A DNA stretch of 64,000 bases, from contig NZ_QJST01000001.1 of the NCBI RefSeq assembly GCF_003226255.1, positions 372,001-436,000 of the forward strand. Direction: 5' to 3'. Under the pieces are notes generated by a model. It worked only from the letters and a program-made list of their open reading frames with translations, did no database searches and was not told the DNA's origin. Source of the DNA: Idiomarina fontislapidosi. GTDB taxonomy: Bacteria; Pseudomonadota; Gammaproteobacteria; Enterobacterales; Alteromonadaceae. Within the stretch, counting starts at the first letter, position 1; each line of letters opens with the position of its first letter. The translations under genes were made by a program, and so were the position numbers. Below, one piece after another: positions 40,618 through 50,977 of the stretch.

Positions 40618-43175
40618 CGTGACTTTCGCTTTTCATTAAGCCAGAGAAGCGCTTGCATCGGGGTCATTTGGTCCAAATCAAGCGCTTCTAGCTCCTCTCG
40701 CAGTGGGTCTTTCACAGGTGCCGGAGGAGGTGTTTCCGTTAATGGTATTTCCATCTGCTGCGTTTTAGGCTGCGTTTCTAATTGTGCAAGTTTTTGCTTC
40801 GCACGTTCAATCACAGCATCCGGTACGCCGGCTAACTTTGCGACTTGTAGACCAAAGCTGCGGTTTGCTGCGCCCTCGCTGACGCTATGAAGAAACACAA
40901 TATGATCGTTGTGCTCTTGTGCTTCCACATGGATATTACAGCTATTGTGCAGACGATCGGCTAACGCTGTCAGCTCAAAGTAGTGAGTCGCAAATAAAGT
41001 CAGGCAATCGAGTTGTGAAGCTAATTGTTCTGCGACAGACCATGCTAACGATAAGCCATCGTAGGTAGATGTGCCGCGGCCAATCTCGTCCATCAATACC
41101 AAGCTATCAGACGATGCGTTGTGCAGGATATTCGCCGTCTCGGTCATCTCCACCATAAAGGTTGAGCGACCCGAAGCGATATCGTCGGATGCACCAATTC
41201 GGGTAAAGATACGGTCGACATAACCAATTTCAGCCGCTTGCGCTGGCACGAAACAACCCATATGCGCCAAAATAACGATTAATGCCGCCTGGCGCATGTA
41301 GGTCGATTTACCGCCCATATTGGGGCCAGTAATCATTAATAAGCGTCGGCTATTCGACATGTCCAAATCGTTAGGAATAAAAGGATCATCACTGAGACGT
41401 TCAATGACGGGATGACGGGCTTGTGTTAACTTCAATACACCACTTTGCTTCACTAACTGTGGACGACAATAGTTCTGCTCAAACGCCAGTGTTGCAAATG
41501 CACACAATGTATCAAGTTCAGCGATGGCAGAGGCTGACTGCTGCAGCGCCTCAACGAAAGGCAGACATAAGTCAAACAGCTCATCGTATAACGCCTTCTC
41601 TCGGGCTAGAGATTTTGCCTGAGCCGTCAATACTTTATCTTCGTGGGCTTTTAATTCTGGGATAATGTATCGCTCGGCATTTTTAAGCGTTTGCCGGCGT
41701 TGATACTCAGCAGGAACTTGATGACCATCGCTTTTTGATGTCTCGATAAAGTAGCCATGAACCTTGTTGTAGCCCACCTTTAATGAGCTAATGCCCGTTT
41801 TATCGCGCTCGCGTTGCTCAAGCGCTGTGAGATAATCTGTAGCGCCGGTTGCGAGGTCACGTAATTCGTCGAGTTCGGCATCGTAACCTGCAGCAATCAC
41901 GCCGCCATCGCGAATAAGCACCGGTGGTTGTTCAATGATGGCACGGGTCAAAATATCGAGTAATTCATCGAACGAGGCCATTCGTTCATTTAAGTAAGAC
42001 AGTGCGTTGGTTTCGCAACCTGCTTTTAACTCAGGTAAACGTGCGAGGCTGTCACGCAAGCGCGCAAAATCACGCGGGCGAGCGCTACGTAAGCCAATAC
42101 GCGCGACGATTCGCTCAATGTCAGTGATTGCCTTCAGCTGTTCACGCAGGTCAAGGTACCGATCCTCAGCTTGCAATGCCTCGATAGCGTCATAACGCTG
42201 ATTTAATGTGGCGTGATCGCGTAACGGACGTTGTAGCCAACGCTGAAAGTTACGGCTACCCATTGCACATACGGTCTCGTCCAGGACGGCAGTTAAGTGA
42301 GTCGCCTCGCCCTGAGCGCTTTGATTTAACTCCAGGTTGCGACGTGTAGCGGCGTCGAGAATGATAGCGTCGTGGGTGGGTTCACGGGTCATTGAGCGAA
42401 TATGCGGTAGCGCTGCGCGTTGGGTGTCCTGCACATAATGCATGACCGCTCCGGCACTGCCAAGAATGGGGTCGTGCTGATTAAAGCCAAACCCTGCTAA
42501 ATGCTGGGTAGCAAATTGTTGGGTCAACAGCTTAAATGCCGTGTCACTGTCAAACTCCCACGGCGAACGCTTACGGCAACGGCAGTGGGCCAGCGGGAGT
42601 TGCGCTAAACTCATGCCTTCTGGATACAATAACTCGGCAGGCTGCAAGCGTTGTAGCTCGGCGGCCAACTGTTCGCGTGATTGAGGCGCGCTCAGCCAAA
42701 AACGACCACTACTGAGCTCGAGTGTGGCGAGTGAAAAGCTGTCTTTGAGTTCACTAATCGCTGAGAGAAGGTTCTGCTGTTTGTCGTTAAGTAGCGATTC
42801 ATCAGTGATGGTACCCGGTGTTAAAATACGTACCACTTTACGTTCTACTGGGCCTTTGCTTGTTGCAGGGTCACCCACTTGTTCACAAATAGCGACCGAC
42901 TCGCCACGTGTAACTAGGCGTGCGAGATAATTTTCGACGGCGTGATAGGGCACACCTGCCATCGGAATAGGCTCACCGTTGCTGGCACCACGTTTGGTCA
43001 AAGAGATATCGAGTAGTTGCGCGGCTCGCTTAGCATCATCAAAAAATAGCTCATAAAAGTCACCCATCCGATAAAACAACAACATATCGGGATGTTCCGC
43101 TTTAATTCTTAAGTATTGTTGCATCATCGGCGTGTGCGCCTGAATGCTCTGTTCAGAGGTCGGTGAGACTGGCAT
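40614..43175 (-). CDS. mutS: DNA mismatch repair protein MutS
   Basis: Recognises base mismatches and starts methyl-directed repair. The ATG at 43175 gives 853 residues, the same as E. coli; a TTG at 43196 would add seven. The mismatch-contacting Phe is in [14 protein letters not shown], Walker A is [13 protein letters not shown], and the Walker B/D-loop region is [20 protein letters not shown]. The C-terminal tetramerisation region is present. It is convergent with rpoS and divergent from pncC by only a few dozen bases. Confidence 0.96.
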   Translation of the reverse strand: MPVSPTSEQSIQAHTPMMQQYLRIKAEHPDMLLFYRMGDFYELFFDDAKRAAQLLDISLTKRGASNGEPIPMAGVPYHAVENYLARLVTRGESVAICEQVGDPATSKGPVERKVVRILTPGTITDESLLNDKQQNLLSAISELKDSFSLATLELSSGRFWLSAPQSREQLAAELQRLQPAELLYPEGMSLAQLPLAHCRCRKRSPWEFDSDTAFKLLTQQFATQHLAGFGFNQHDPILGSAGAVMHYVQDTQRAALPHIRSMTREPTHDAIILDAATRRNLELNQSAQGEATHLTAVLDETVCAMGSRNFQRWLQRPLRDHATLNQRYDAIEALQAEDRYLDLREQLKAITDIERIVARIGLRSARPRDFARLRDSLARLPELKAGCETNALSYLNERMASFDELLDILTRAIIEQPPVLIRDGGVIAAGYDAELDELRDLATGATDYLTALEQRERDKTGISSLKVGYNKVHGYFIETSKSDGHQVPAEYQRRQTLKNAERYIIPELKAHEDKVLTAQAKSLAREKALYDELFDLCLPFVEALQQSASAIAELDTLCAFATLAFEQNYCRPQLVKQSGVLKLTQARHPVIERLSDDPFIPNDLDMSNSRRLLMITGPNMGGKSTYMRQAALIVILAHMGCFVPAQAAEIGYVDRIFTRIGASDDIASGRSTFMVEMTETANILHNASSDSLVLMDEIGRGTSTYDGLSLAWSVAEQLASQLDCLTLFATHYFELTALADRLHNSCNIHVEAQEHNDHIVFLHSVSEGAANRSFGLQVAKLAGVPDAVIERAKQKLAQLETQPKTQQMEIPLTETPPPAPVKDPLREELEALDLDQMTPMQALLWLNEKRKSR

Positions 43176-43210
43176 ACTGTTATTATCTTTATTCAACGAG
43201 GACTGCGTCT

Positions 43211-43714
43211 ATGGTAACAAGTGGCGGAAACTGGGCGCAACTGATTAAACACGCAAATGAGCTTGCGCAACAACTCAGCCAGCGCCAGCAAACGCTGGCG
43301 ACAGCCGAATCCTGCACAGGGGGCGGCATAGGTTATCTTCTGACAGAAATTGCAGGCAGTTCGAGCTGGTTTAACGGCGGACTGATCACCTACACTAATG
43401 CACTCAAACAACAGCTTTTAGGCGTATCAAGTGACACACTGGCGCAGCATGGTGCGGTGTCACAAGCCTGTGTTGAGCAAATGGCTCAAGGGGCCATTAA
43501 ACAGTGTCAGAGTGACTGGGCAATTGCAGTGAGTGGTATTGCCGGTCCTGGCGGTGGATCGCTAGAGAAGCCCGTGGGCTTAGTCTGGATGGCTATTTGT
43601 CATGGCACGGAGTGCAGTAGCTATCAGCAGCTGTTTGCGGGAGACCGCAGCGAAGTCCGGTTAGCGACTATCGATTACGTACTTAACCGTCTGCTAGAAA
43701 AATTACAGAAATAA
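43211..43714 (+). CDS. pncC: Nicotinamide-nucleotide amidohydrolase (CinA C-terminal domain)
   Basis: Deamidates nicotinamide mononucleotide in the NAD salvage pathway. The ATG at 43211 gives 167 residues, the stand-alone CinA-C form. Signatures are TATAESCTGGGIGYLLTEIAGSSSWFNGG, where the Ser-Cys-Thr-Gly-Gly loop is conserved, and AVSGIAGPGGG. It precedes recA, the usual order in proteobacteria. The start lies 35 bases from the divergent mutS ATG, so promoters overlap the 5' end of the neighbour. Confidence 0.92.
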   Translation: MVTSGGNWAQLIKHANELAQQLSQRQQTLATAESCTGGGIGYLLTEIAGSSSWFNGGLITYTNALKQQLLGVSSDTLAQHGAVSQACVEQMAQGAIKQCQSDWAIAVSGIAGPGGGSLEKPVGLVWMAICHGTECSSYQQLFAGDRSEVRLATIDYVLNRLLEKLQK

Positions 43715-43716
43715 GC

Positions 43717-43744
43717 TTGATACTGTTAATTTATACAGTATACT
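43717..43744 (+). promoter_or_regulatory. recA promoter
   Basis: TTGATA (-35) and TATACT (-10) are separated by 16 bases, 34 bases before the recA start. The SOS box fills the spacer and overlaps both hexamers. Confidence 0.8.
43721..43740. promoter_or_regulatory. LexA (SOS) box of recA
   Basis: TACTGTTAATTTATACAGTA has the CTGT-N8-ACAG core and outer TA/TA bases of the gammaproteobacterial SOS box. LexA bound here would block the recA promoter. Confidence 0.93.
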
Positions 43745-43777
43745 CACAGGTGTTAACGAAACAAATTGGAGCATAGC

Positions 43778-44872
43778 ATGAGCAACGATCGTTCAAAAGC
43801 ACTGGACGCCGCCTTAAGCCAAATCGAACGTCAGTTTGGTAAAGGTTCAATTATGCGTTTGGGTGACAACCAAACGATGGACATCGCGTCGGTATCAACC
43901 GGCTCGCTAGGTCTTGATGTCGCCTTAGGCATCGGTGGTTTGCCATTTGGACGAGTAGTTGAAATCTACGGTCCAGAATCGAGTGGTAAAACAACACTCA
44001 CATTACAAGTCATCGCCGAAGCGCAAAAGGCGGGCAAAACCTGTGCGTTTGTTGACGCTGAGCACGCATTGGATCCTATCTACGCGGAAGCACTTGGTGT
44101 ACGCGTTGATGATTTGCTTGTGTCACAGCCTGATACGGGTGAGCAAGCACTTGAGATCTGCGACATGTTGGTTCGCTCTGGCGCTGTCGATGTGGTGATC
44201 GTCGACTCAGTTGCGGCGCTTACGCCAAAAGCTGAGATTGAAGGTGAAATGGGTGATAGTCACGTAGGTTTGCAAGCGCGATTAATGTCACAGGCATTAC
44301 GTAAATTGACTTCTAATATCAAAAAGTCAAACAGCCTATGTATCTTCATCAACCAAATCCGTATGAAGATCGGTGTGATGTTCGGTAACCCTGAAACCAC
44401 AACGGGTGGTAACGCACTGAAATTCTACTCTTCGGTACGTCTGGATATTCGTCGCACAGGTGCGTTGAAAGAGGGCGATGAAGTGGTCGGTAACGAAACC
44501 CGCGTTAAAGTGGTTAAGAACAAGGTTGCGCCACCATTTAAAGAAGCCAACTTCCAAATTATGTACGGTCGCGGCATCTCTAAAGAAGGCGAGTTGGTTG
44601 ATTTAGGTGTTAAGCACAAGCTTGTCGACAAAGCCGGTGCATGGTACAGCTATAACGGCGACAAAATTGGTCAAGGTAAAGCAAACGCGATGAAGTTCTT
44701 ACAAGAGAACCCGTCTATTGCAGAAGAAATCGAAGTGAAGCTACGCGAGCTGTTGCTTGTTAAGCCAGCTAAAAAGAATAAGCAGGAAGAGCCTGCTGCT
44801 GAAGCTAAAGAGCAAGGTAAGACGAAAGCTAAAGCAAAGGCTGACACTGATGATGACTTGTCACTCAGTTAA
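43778..44872 (+). CDS. recA: Recombinase RecA
   Basis: Central strand-exchange protein and SOS co-protease. The ATG at 43778 follows GGAG and gives 364 residues. The Walker A motif is [10 protein letters not shown], Walker B is VIVDSVAAL, and the L2 loop is in [23 protein letters not shown]-type sequence. The acidic C-terminal tail is lysine-rich before DTDDDLSLS. No recX follows it, unlike in many relatives. It ends in a strong terminator. Confidence 0.98.
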   Translation: MSNDRSKALDAALSQIERQFGKGSIMRLGDNQTMDIASVSTGSLGLDVALGIGGLPFGRVVEIYGPESSGKTTLTLQVIAEAQKAGKTCAFVDAEHALDPIYAEALGVRVDDLLVSQPDTGEQALEICDMLVRSGAVDVVIVDSVAALTPKAEIEGEMGDSHVGLQARLMSQALRKLTSNIKKSNSLCIFINQIRMKIGVMFGNPETTTGGNALKFYSSVRLDIRRTGALKEGDEVVGNETRVKVVKNKVAPPFKEANFQIMYGRGISKEGELVDLGVKHKLVDKAGAWYSYNGDKIGQGKANAMKFLQENPSIAEEIEVKLRELLLVKPAKKNKQEEPAAEAKEQGKTKAKAKADTDDDLSLS

Positions 44873-44885
44873 AGATGTAAGCTCT

Positions 44886-44914
44886 AAAAAAAGCGCCTTT
44901 TAGGCGCTTTTTTT
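44886..44914. terminator. recA terminator
   Basis: AAAAAAAGCGCC pairs with GGCGCTTTTTTT around a 5-base loop. The A-run on the left and T-run on the right make it able to work for both recA and the convergent dgt gene. Confidence 0.93.
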
Positions 44915-44930
44915 GTGGGTATTGCAGTAA

Positions 44931-46250
44931 CTACATACGGGGCGGTTGCACCGAGAATAAGTCCTGGTGAAGCTTTGCAGCATAGGCATCGGTCATACCT
45001 GAAAGGTAGTCTGAGATCACGCGGGCAGCGTTCAACCCTTTCTTTTGAGCTGCCTGATAACGAGCCGCGGTATTTTCGGGAAGTAACCGATCGGGTTCAA
45101 CTGCAAGAGCATCAAATAGCTCCATTACAATTTGCTGCCCCTTAAACTCTTGCACTTGCATCTCGGGTTTGCGTATTACGAACTTAAAAATAAACTGCTT
45201 TAACGCATTTAATAATTGTTGTTCAGGGCTTGCTAGCTGTGCTTTGTATACTAATAAACTCGATTCAAATTGCTGATCCTGAGTCACCAATCGACTGGAT
45301 GTCAAAATCCGGTTAACGAGGCTACCAATCGCTGCCTTACGTTCATAATGATGGCTAGAAAATAAATTATCGGTGAGTTCGACCGCATCAAAGTCAGTAA
45401 ACGATGATGCGAGCGCTTGTAACGTCGGGAACATTTGCTCGAGCCATAACTCTCGGTTGATTAAACCGACGACAATGGCGTCTTCGAGGTCATGGACTCC
45501 ATAAGCAATATCATCAGCAATCTCCATAATCGATGCATCGACACTTTTAAATGCACTACGACCATGGCTATCGGTGCTAGGGGATTCACTGAATTGACCA
45601 AAGCGCTCACGATCAGCGTGTGATAATGGCTCCAGTAGCCAATCTAACGCCTCTTTATCATCATCATATAAAGCCTTAGCGGGTAACCACTGACGTGTAG
45701 GTAAATGCCTAAAGTGAGCCACATCATCGGGTAAAATTTCACGTCTCGCTGAGGACATTAGCACAGGGTATTTTAATAATCCGAGTAGCGTACGGCGGCA
45801 GAGATTCATGCCCGCATTAGGCGTATACGCTTCAATTTGGGTCACAATTCTAAAGGTCTGTCCGTTACCTTCGAAACCACCATTGCGACGCATCATATAG
45901 TTAAGTGCGATTTCGCCGCCATGCCCAAAAGGAGGATGACCAATATCGTGTGCAAGACAGAGCGACTCGATGAGCGACTTAGATAAACCTAAGGATTGGC
46001 TCAGCTCCGGTTGCTGTTGGCTTAAGTGTGCAACTAAGCTCGAACCAATTTGGCTCGCTTCAAGGGAGTGTGTGAGTCGCGTACGCGGAAAATCATGCAT
46101 ACCAATATACATGACTTGAGTTTTTGCCTGTAATCTACGAAATGCCGCAGAGTGAAGAATACGTGCTTTATCACGTTGAAATACCGAGCGTGTATCACCC
46201 GAGCGTTTCGGTGTTGGCGCGTAACGTTCAAGCCAGTCTGATGAGCGCAT
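44931..46250 (-). CDS. dgt: dGTPase-like HD-domain triphosphohydrolase
   Basis: Hydrolyses dGTP or other dNTPs to the nucleoside and tripolyphosphate. It has 439 residues. The HD-domain metal ligands are in TRLTHSLEASQI (H61) and LAHDIGHPPFGHGGE (H101, D102), with a later Asp in EIADDIAYGVHDLEDAI. The length and lack of an N-terminal extension suggest the dGTPase-like subgroup 2 type rather than E. coli Dgt, so substrate choice is uncertain. It lies 17 bases after an EAL-HDOD gene on the same strand. Confidence 0.88.
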   Translation of the reverse strand: MRSSDWLERYAPTPKRSGDTRSVFQRDKARILHSAAFRRLQAKTQVMYIGMHDFPRTRLTHSLEASQIGSSLVAHLSQQQPELSQSLGLSKSLIESLCLAHDIGHPPFGHGGEIALNYMMRRNGGFEGNGQTFRIVTQIEAYTPNAGMNLCRRTLLGLLKYPVLMSSARREILPDDVAHFRHLPTRQWLPAKALYDDDKEALDWLLEPLSHADRERFGQFSESPSTDSHGRSAFKSVDASIMEIADDIAYGVHDLEDAIVVGLINRELWLEQMFPTLQALASSFTDFDAVELTDNLFSSHHYERKAAIGSLVNRILTSSRLVTQDQQFESSLLVYKAQLASPEQQLLNALKQFIFKFVIRKPEMQVQEFKGQQIVMELFDALAVEPDRLLPENTAARYQAAQKKGLNAARVISDYLSGMTDAYAAKLHQDLFSVQPPRM

Positions 46251-46267
46251 GATGATGTCCTTAATAA

Positions 46268-47482
46268 TTAGTGTCTCCCGACTTCACGAACCCAAATATG
46301 AGCTTGATGGTAATAAAGTACTAACGTGTTAGCCTCAATTCTTAAGCGTTTTGCAAACAACTCAATTTTAGTCCAATCGCTTGCTTCTATTGCCTCACAG
46401 ACTTTTAAGAAAAAGCTTAACGGACCTTTGCCTTCTATCAATGTGCGTTTTATCTCAGATGAAATCGCCACTCCCTCCAGAATGGCGGATAGATCGTTAT
46501 CCATCATGGCGTCCAATTTAGACAGCAGCCCGGTAAGAAAAGCACTCGTGGAATCGGCGCCGTAAGCTTGATTCGATAACGCTAACTGCTCCATAAATCG
46601 CGCTCGTACAAAGGACAATTTAATGAGCTCATCTGGCTTGCCCTCAGCGAGGGTTGCAGTTGCCATTAGTGCAGTAAACCTGCACACTTCTGATTGACCA
46701 AGCCGCACGATCGCTTGATGGATTGATTGAATTTCAGATTGTCGTTTGAAAAGTGCCGAATTTACAAACCGAAGTAACTTATAGGTTAGACTAATATCTC
46801 TCTCTATCAGTGCAACAATCGCGTTAACTTCATAATTAGGCTGACTTGAAAGCTCAAGTAATTGCATGCATACAGTTTGCGATGCATTTAAAGCGCGCCG
46901 TTGAATCATTTCTGGACGTGCGAAAAAATACCCTTGAAATAGACTGAAGCCCAGTTTGCACGCTTGCGAGAATTCCGCTGGCGTTTCAATTTTTTCAGCT
47001 AAATACTGGCCTTTAAACTCGCGCAGATTACTAAGCAACTGGCGAATTTGTGGAATATTTAGCGCCCGAAAGTCGACTTTAATAATATCAACGTAAGGCA
47101 AAAATGCGAGCCACTCGGGCGTGTATTCGAAGTCGTCCAATGCTATTTGATAACCGTCCGCTTTGAGTGCTTTAACCGCAGCAAGAATCTGTTCAGTAGG
47201 TTGGATTGTTTCCAATAGTTCAACCACTGTACCCTTTACCGGAAGTAAACGAGGTAGGCCCTCAAGGATAGCTTGCTCTGAAAAATTCACAAACGCATGA
47301 TGGTCATCCGTTAGCTGGCGGATACCTGTATTGAATTCACCACCTTCAACGAGGCGTAGGGTTGCCTCATCCGAAGTGACATTAGGAAACGCGTTGTGGG
47401 GCCCATCTCGAAACAGTAATTCATAGCCAAACAGTTGTTTGTCTTGGGTTAAAATGGGTTGCCGAGCAACGTAAAAGAACAC
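46268..47482 (-). CDS. EAL-HDOD signalling protein
   Basis: 404-residue protein with an N-terminal EAL-type domain (about 1-205) and a C-terminal HDOD domain (about 210-395). The start is a GTG at 47482 with GGAG eight bases upstream. In the EAL part YELLFR replaces EALxR, and LDDFEYTPEW replaces the loop-6 DFGTGYSS sequence, so cyclic di-GMP hydrolysis is doubtful although several metal-site residues (NFSE, VELLET, AEKIET) remain. The HDOD part has LTYKLLRFVNSALF and IHQAIVRLGQSEV. Vibrio proteins of this architecture affect motility. It is divergent from the rssA-like gene. Confidence 0.88.
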   Translation of the reverse strand: MFFYVARQPILTQDKQLFGYELLFRDGPHNAFPNVTSDEATLRLVEGGEFNTGIRQLTDDHHAFVNFSEQAILEGLPRLLPVKGTVVELLETIQPTEQILAAVKALKADGYQIALDDFEYTPEWLAFLPYVDIIKVDFRALNIPQIRQLLSNLREFKGQYLAEKIETPAEFSQACKLGFSLFQGYFFARPEMIQRRALNASQTVCMQLLELSSQPNYEVNAIVALIERDISLTYKLLRFVNSALFKRQSEIQSIHQAIVRLGQSEVCRFTALMATATLAEGKPDELIKLSFVRARFMEQLALSNQAYGADSTSAFLTGLLSKLDAMMDNDLSAILEGVAISSEIKRTLIEGKGPLSFFLKVCEAIEASDWTKIELFAKRLRIEANTLVLYYHQAHIWVREVGRH

Positions 47483-47569
47483 TGAGTAGACTCCAAGCTG
47501 ATAAATACTCTATCCTAGGTGATAGTTTGTCCAGTTTACTCACATTGTTAATCATTGGGAAGTCGCTAA

Positions 47570-48544
47570 ATGTCAGAAGTGAAAGTAGCACTTGCGCTTG
47601 GATCAGGCGCTGCACGCGGTTGGTCTCACATTGGTGTAATTAAAGCGCTCGAAGAAATGGGTGTGCACATAAATATGGTCGCGGGCACCTCCATCGGCTC
47701 ATTAGTTGGCGCGGGCTATGCATCGGGTCGCTTAGAAGAAATCGAGGATTGGGTGCTAAACATGGGGCGCTGGGAAGTCTGGAACTTACTTGATTTTGGC
47801 TTTAACCAGGGCGGTCTTATCGGCGGCGAGAAGGTATTCAACGTAGCGCGTGAACAATTCGGTGCAAAGAAAATAGAAGATTTACCGATTACTTATGGCG
47901 CGGTGGCGACCGACCTTTATAGCGGTCGAGAGATCTGGCTACGTAAAGGCGATTTGTACGATGCGTCACGTGCCTCGTGCGCGATGCCAGGGGTGTTAGC
48001 ACCTACCGCTTTTGATGGGCGTTGGCTTATTGATGGCGGTTTGGTGAACCCTGTTCCCGTGTCACTGTGTCGTGCGCTGGGAGCTGACTTTGTGATTGCA
48101 GTACATCTTAACTCACAGCTCAATGCACGCGCTGTTGAACAAAGAGGGCGCAGCATTCCGCCGCAGACCGAAGCCGAACAGGTGCAGAAGGAGCAAATGG
48201 ATCAGAAGCGTGGTGAGGGTGAACACAGCTTCTTTGAAAACTTCTGGTCGAGCAGTACACACTACATCGATAACCTAAAAGACCGTTTTAAGGCGAACCC
48301 GAACAAGCCACCCGGTATGTTCAGTGTCATGTCCGGTGCTATTGATATTATGCAAGAGCGTATCACCAAAGCACGTATGGCGGGTGATCCACCGGATATA
48401 CTGATTCAGCCCAAGCTGGGTCATATTGGCATCATGGAGTTTGATCGAGGTAACGAGGGCATTGAGATTGGCTATGAGACAACCAAGCGAATGGAGCCCT
48501 TGATCATGGAAGAGATTCAATTGTTCGCTGAACGCAGAGGCTAA
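47570..48544 (+). CDS. rssA: Patatin-like phospholipase, RssA type
   Basis: Serine lipase/esterase of the patatin family. It has 324 residues. The oxyanion-hole motif GSGAARGWSHIG is at 11-22, the nucleophile is S41 in AGTSIGS, and the dyad Asp is in IDGGLVNPVP. No signal peptide is seen. In E. coli, rssA is next to rssB; here it stands alone between the EAL-HDOD gene and putP. The cellular substrate is not known. Confidence 0.88.
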   Translation: MSEVKVALALGSGAARGWSHIGVIKALEEMGVHINMVAGTSIGSLVGAGYASGRLEEIEDWVLNMGRWEVWNLLDFGFNQGGLIGGEKVFNVAREQFGAKKIEDLPITYGAVATDLYSGREIWLRKGDLYDASRASCAMPGVLAPTAFDGRWLIDGGLVNPVPVSLCRALGADFVIAVHLNSQLNARAVEQRGRSIPPQTEAEQVQKEQMDQKRGEGEHSFFENFWSSSTHYIDNLKDRFKANPNKPPGMFSVMSGAIDIMQERITKARMAGDPPDILIQPKLGHIGIMEFDRGNEGIEIGYETTKRMEPLIMEEIQLFAERRG

Positions 48545-48572
48545 GCGCTTGCTGAAGCAGCCTTAGTAAGGC

Positions 48573-48603
48573 AAAAAAAAGCCACCGTTAAGGTGGCTTT
48601 TTT
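48573..48603. terminator. Bidirectional terminator between rssA and putP
   Basis: A run of eight As and GCCACC pair with GGTGGC and a run of Ts around a 5-base loop. It lies between convergent genes and can serve both. Confidence 0.92.
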
Positions 48604-48623
48604 GTATGTACTTAATCGCCGTT

Positions 48624-50147
48624 TTATTTGGCTGTGTGATAGTGCTCGTCCATGATTTTTTCCATCTCGTCGAACTTATCACGTAAGTTTTTATCGGGTT
48701 CTGCGGTAACCAAACTACCCACGATAATCGCGATGGTTGAGACAATGAACCCTGGTACAATCTCGTAGACATAGGCACTGAGGTGCTCACCGTCTACCGT
48801 TGGCCCATAAATCCATAACAATACTGTGATAGCACCTAATAACATGCCTGCCAGAGCACCGTGACGGTTCATACGACGCCAGAATAAGCTCAGGATAACC
48901 ACTGGACCAAATGCGGCACCAAAGCCTGCCCATGCATTAGACACTAATGACAGAATGGTGTTTTCTGGGTTCCAAGCTAACCAAATGGCAACCAACGAAA
49001 CCACCAGCACTGAAATACGGCCCACAGCAACCAGTTCTTTTTGTGAGGCATCTTTACGCAAGAACGCTTTGTAGAAATCCTCGGTCAATGAGCTTGAGCT
49101 CACCAACAGCTGCGATGAGATGGTACTCATAATAGCGGCCAAAATCGCTGCCAGCAAAAAGCCACTAATCAATGGGTGGAACAAGAACTGCGAGAAAATG
49201 ATGAAAATCGTTTCCGCATCGTTCAGCGTCATCTTAGTCTCAGCGACGTAGGCAATACCGACAAAACCTGTTGCCATGGCACCAATGATAGAGACGAACA
49301 TCCAGCTAATACCAATGCGACGTGCGTTCTTGATATCGCTGACTGAGCGGATCGCCATGAAGCGCACGATAATATGGGGTTGACCAAAGTACCCCAGACC
49401 CCAGGCGAGCAGGGAGATTATCCCGAGTGCCGCAAGACTCTCGCCAGTCGAACCATCCATAAAGAAGTCGAGGAACTGCGGATTAATATCTTTGACTTGA
49501 CCGACCACATCACTGTAACCACCGAGCTCAGCAAAGGCGACGATAGGCACCAGTACCAGTGCGACAAACATGATACAGCCTTGCACAAAGTCGGTCATAC
49601 TGACTGCGAGGAAGCCACCGAACAAGGTGTACGCACAGACCACACCGGCAGTTACCCATAAGCCAGTGGTATAGTCCATGCCGAAGGAGCTATCAAATAG
49701 CTTACCCCCTGCGACTAAGCTCGCTGATGTGTATAACGTAAAGAAGATAATGATAACGACCGACGAGAAGATACGCAGCGCACGTCCTTTGTCGTTAAAA
49801 CGGTTCGCAAAATAATCTGGAATAGTAATCGCATCATCTGCTACTTCAGTGTATGTGCGCAATCTTGGCGCGACAATCAAGTAGTTAAGATAGGCGCCAA
49901 TGACCAAACCCACAGCAATCCATAGTTGCGATACGCCGGCAACATAAATCGCTCCGGGTAGACCCATCAACATCCAACCACTCATGTCGGACGCACCTGC
50001 TGACAACGCGGTTACAGCGGGACCTAAACCACGGCCACCCAGCATATAGCCGGATACAGAGTCCGTTGATTTTTTATAAGCATATAAGCCAATGCCCAGC
50101 ATGACCATGAAGTACAGCGCTAGCGATATCAGAGTACCTGTTTCCAC
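48624..50147 (-). CDS. putP: Sodium/proline symporter PutP
   Basis: Imports proline with Na+ through the solute:sodium symporter family. It has 507 residues and about 13 membrane spans. Family features are YMLGGRGLGPAVTALSAGASDMSGWMLMGLPGA in the first two helices and RFMAIRSVSDIKNARRIG in the middle. No putA gene is in the window. It is downstream of the sap operon on the same strand but has an 17-base gap and no evident own promoter seen. Confidence 0.94.
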   Translation of the reverse strand: METGTLISLALYFMVMLGIGLYAYKKSTDSVSGYMLGGRGLGPAVTALSAGASDMSGWMLMGLPGAIYVAGVSQLWIAVGLVIGAYLNYLIVAPRLRTYTEVADDAITIPDYFANRFNDKGRALRIFSSVVIIIFFTLYTSASLVAGGKLFDSSFGMDYTTGLWVTAGVVCAYTLFGGFLAVSMTDFVQGCIMFVALVLVPIVAFAELGGYSDVVGQVKDINPQFLDFFMDGSTGESLAALGIISLLAWGLGYFGQPHIIVRFMAIRSVSDIKNARRIGISWMFVSIIGAMATGFVGIAYVAETKMTLNDAETIFIIFSQFLFHPLISGFLLAAILAAIMSTISSQLLVSSSSLTEDFYKAFLRKDASQKELVAVGRISVLVVSLVAIWLAWNPENTILSLVSNAWAGFGAAFGPVVILSLFWRRMNRHGALAGMLLGAITVLLWIYGPTVDGEHLSAYVYEIVPGFIVSTIAIIVGSLVTAEPDKNLRDKFDEMEKIMDEHYHTAK

Positions 50148-50164
50148 ATTAAACTCCTGTCTTG

Positions 50165-50977
50165 TTATTCGGTAACCTTAGCGCTCGAGTTACCGGTTAT
50201 TTGAGAATGATTCGTTAAGTGTTCGTGCAACAACGTTTCTACGTAAGGTTGTTGCTTCTCTGTTAATAAACGTTCTGTTTCATTAAACGCGATCATTTTA
50301 CCACGATATAAAATTAAGATCTTGTCGGCAATATGTTTCACGATCTGCGGCGAATGTGTAACGATAATATATGAAATACCCATATCTTTCTGCAGATCGA
50401 GCATTAAATTAATAATTTGTGCTCTAACAGATGGGTCCAGTGCGACCAATGCTTCGTCCGCTACGACGATTTGCGGGTCTAATATAATGGCACGGGCGAT
50501 AGCAACCCGTTGTTTTTGACCCGTTGACAACATATGCGGGTAAAACGCCGCGTGCTCAGCTAACAGACCCACCTTACGTAATGTACTGTTTATCAGCTGG
50601 TTTCGTTCACTACTGGGCATATCGCGATTAAACAGTAGGGGTTCTTCGAGCTGCTGACCGACCGTCAGCTGCTGATTAAGTGACTTGTCACTATCCTGAA
50701 ACACCATGCGAATATTCTGGCATCGGCGTTTTGATTGGGCGTAATTAAGCTTTTGCCCATTTAAATACAGCTCACCGCCAGAGGGCGCTTCGACGCCTGC
50801 GATTATTTTTGACAAGGTTGATTTACCCGAACCTGTCTCACCCATAATGGCGAGTGTTTCGCCCGCTTCTAATGTAAAAGATGTCGGTTCTAATGCCACC
50901 GATTTTTTACTCCATGGCCAGGCGCGTCGTGGTCGAAACGTCTTGAATAGGTCGACAGCCTCTAATAAGTGACTCAT
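50165..50977 (-). CDS. sapF: Sap ABC transporter ATP-binding protein SapF
   Basis: One of the two ATPases of the Sap peptide/putrescine-type transporter. It has 270 residues. Walker A is GETGSGKST, the signature is LSTGQKQRVAIARA, and Walker B is IVVADEAL. The signature begins with LSTGQ, and the Walker B Glu is in the DEA form. It overlaps sapD by 4 bases and ends the operon. Confidence 0.93.
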   Translation of the reverse strand: MSHLLEAVDLFKTFRPRRAWPWSKKSVALEPTSFTLEAGETLAIMGETGSGKSTLSKIIAGVEAPSGGELYLNGQKLNYAQSKRRCQNIRMVFQDSDKSLNQQLTVGQQLEEPLLFNRDMPSSERNQLINSTLRKVGLLAEHAAFYPHMLSTGQKQRVAIARAIILDPQIVVADEALVALDPSVRAQIINLMLDLQKDMGISYIIVTHSPQIVKHIADKILILYRGKMIAFNETERLLTEKQQPYVETLLHEHLTNHSQITGNSSAKVTE

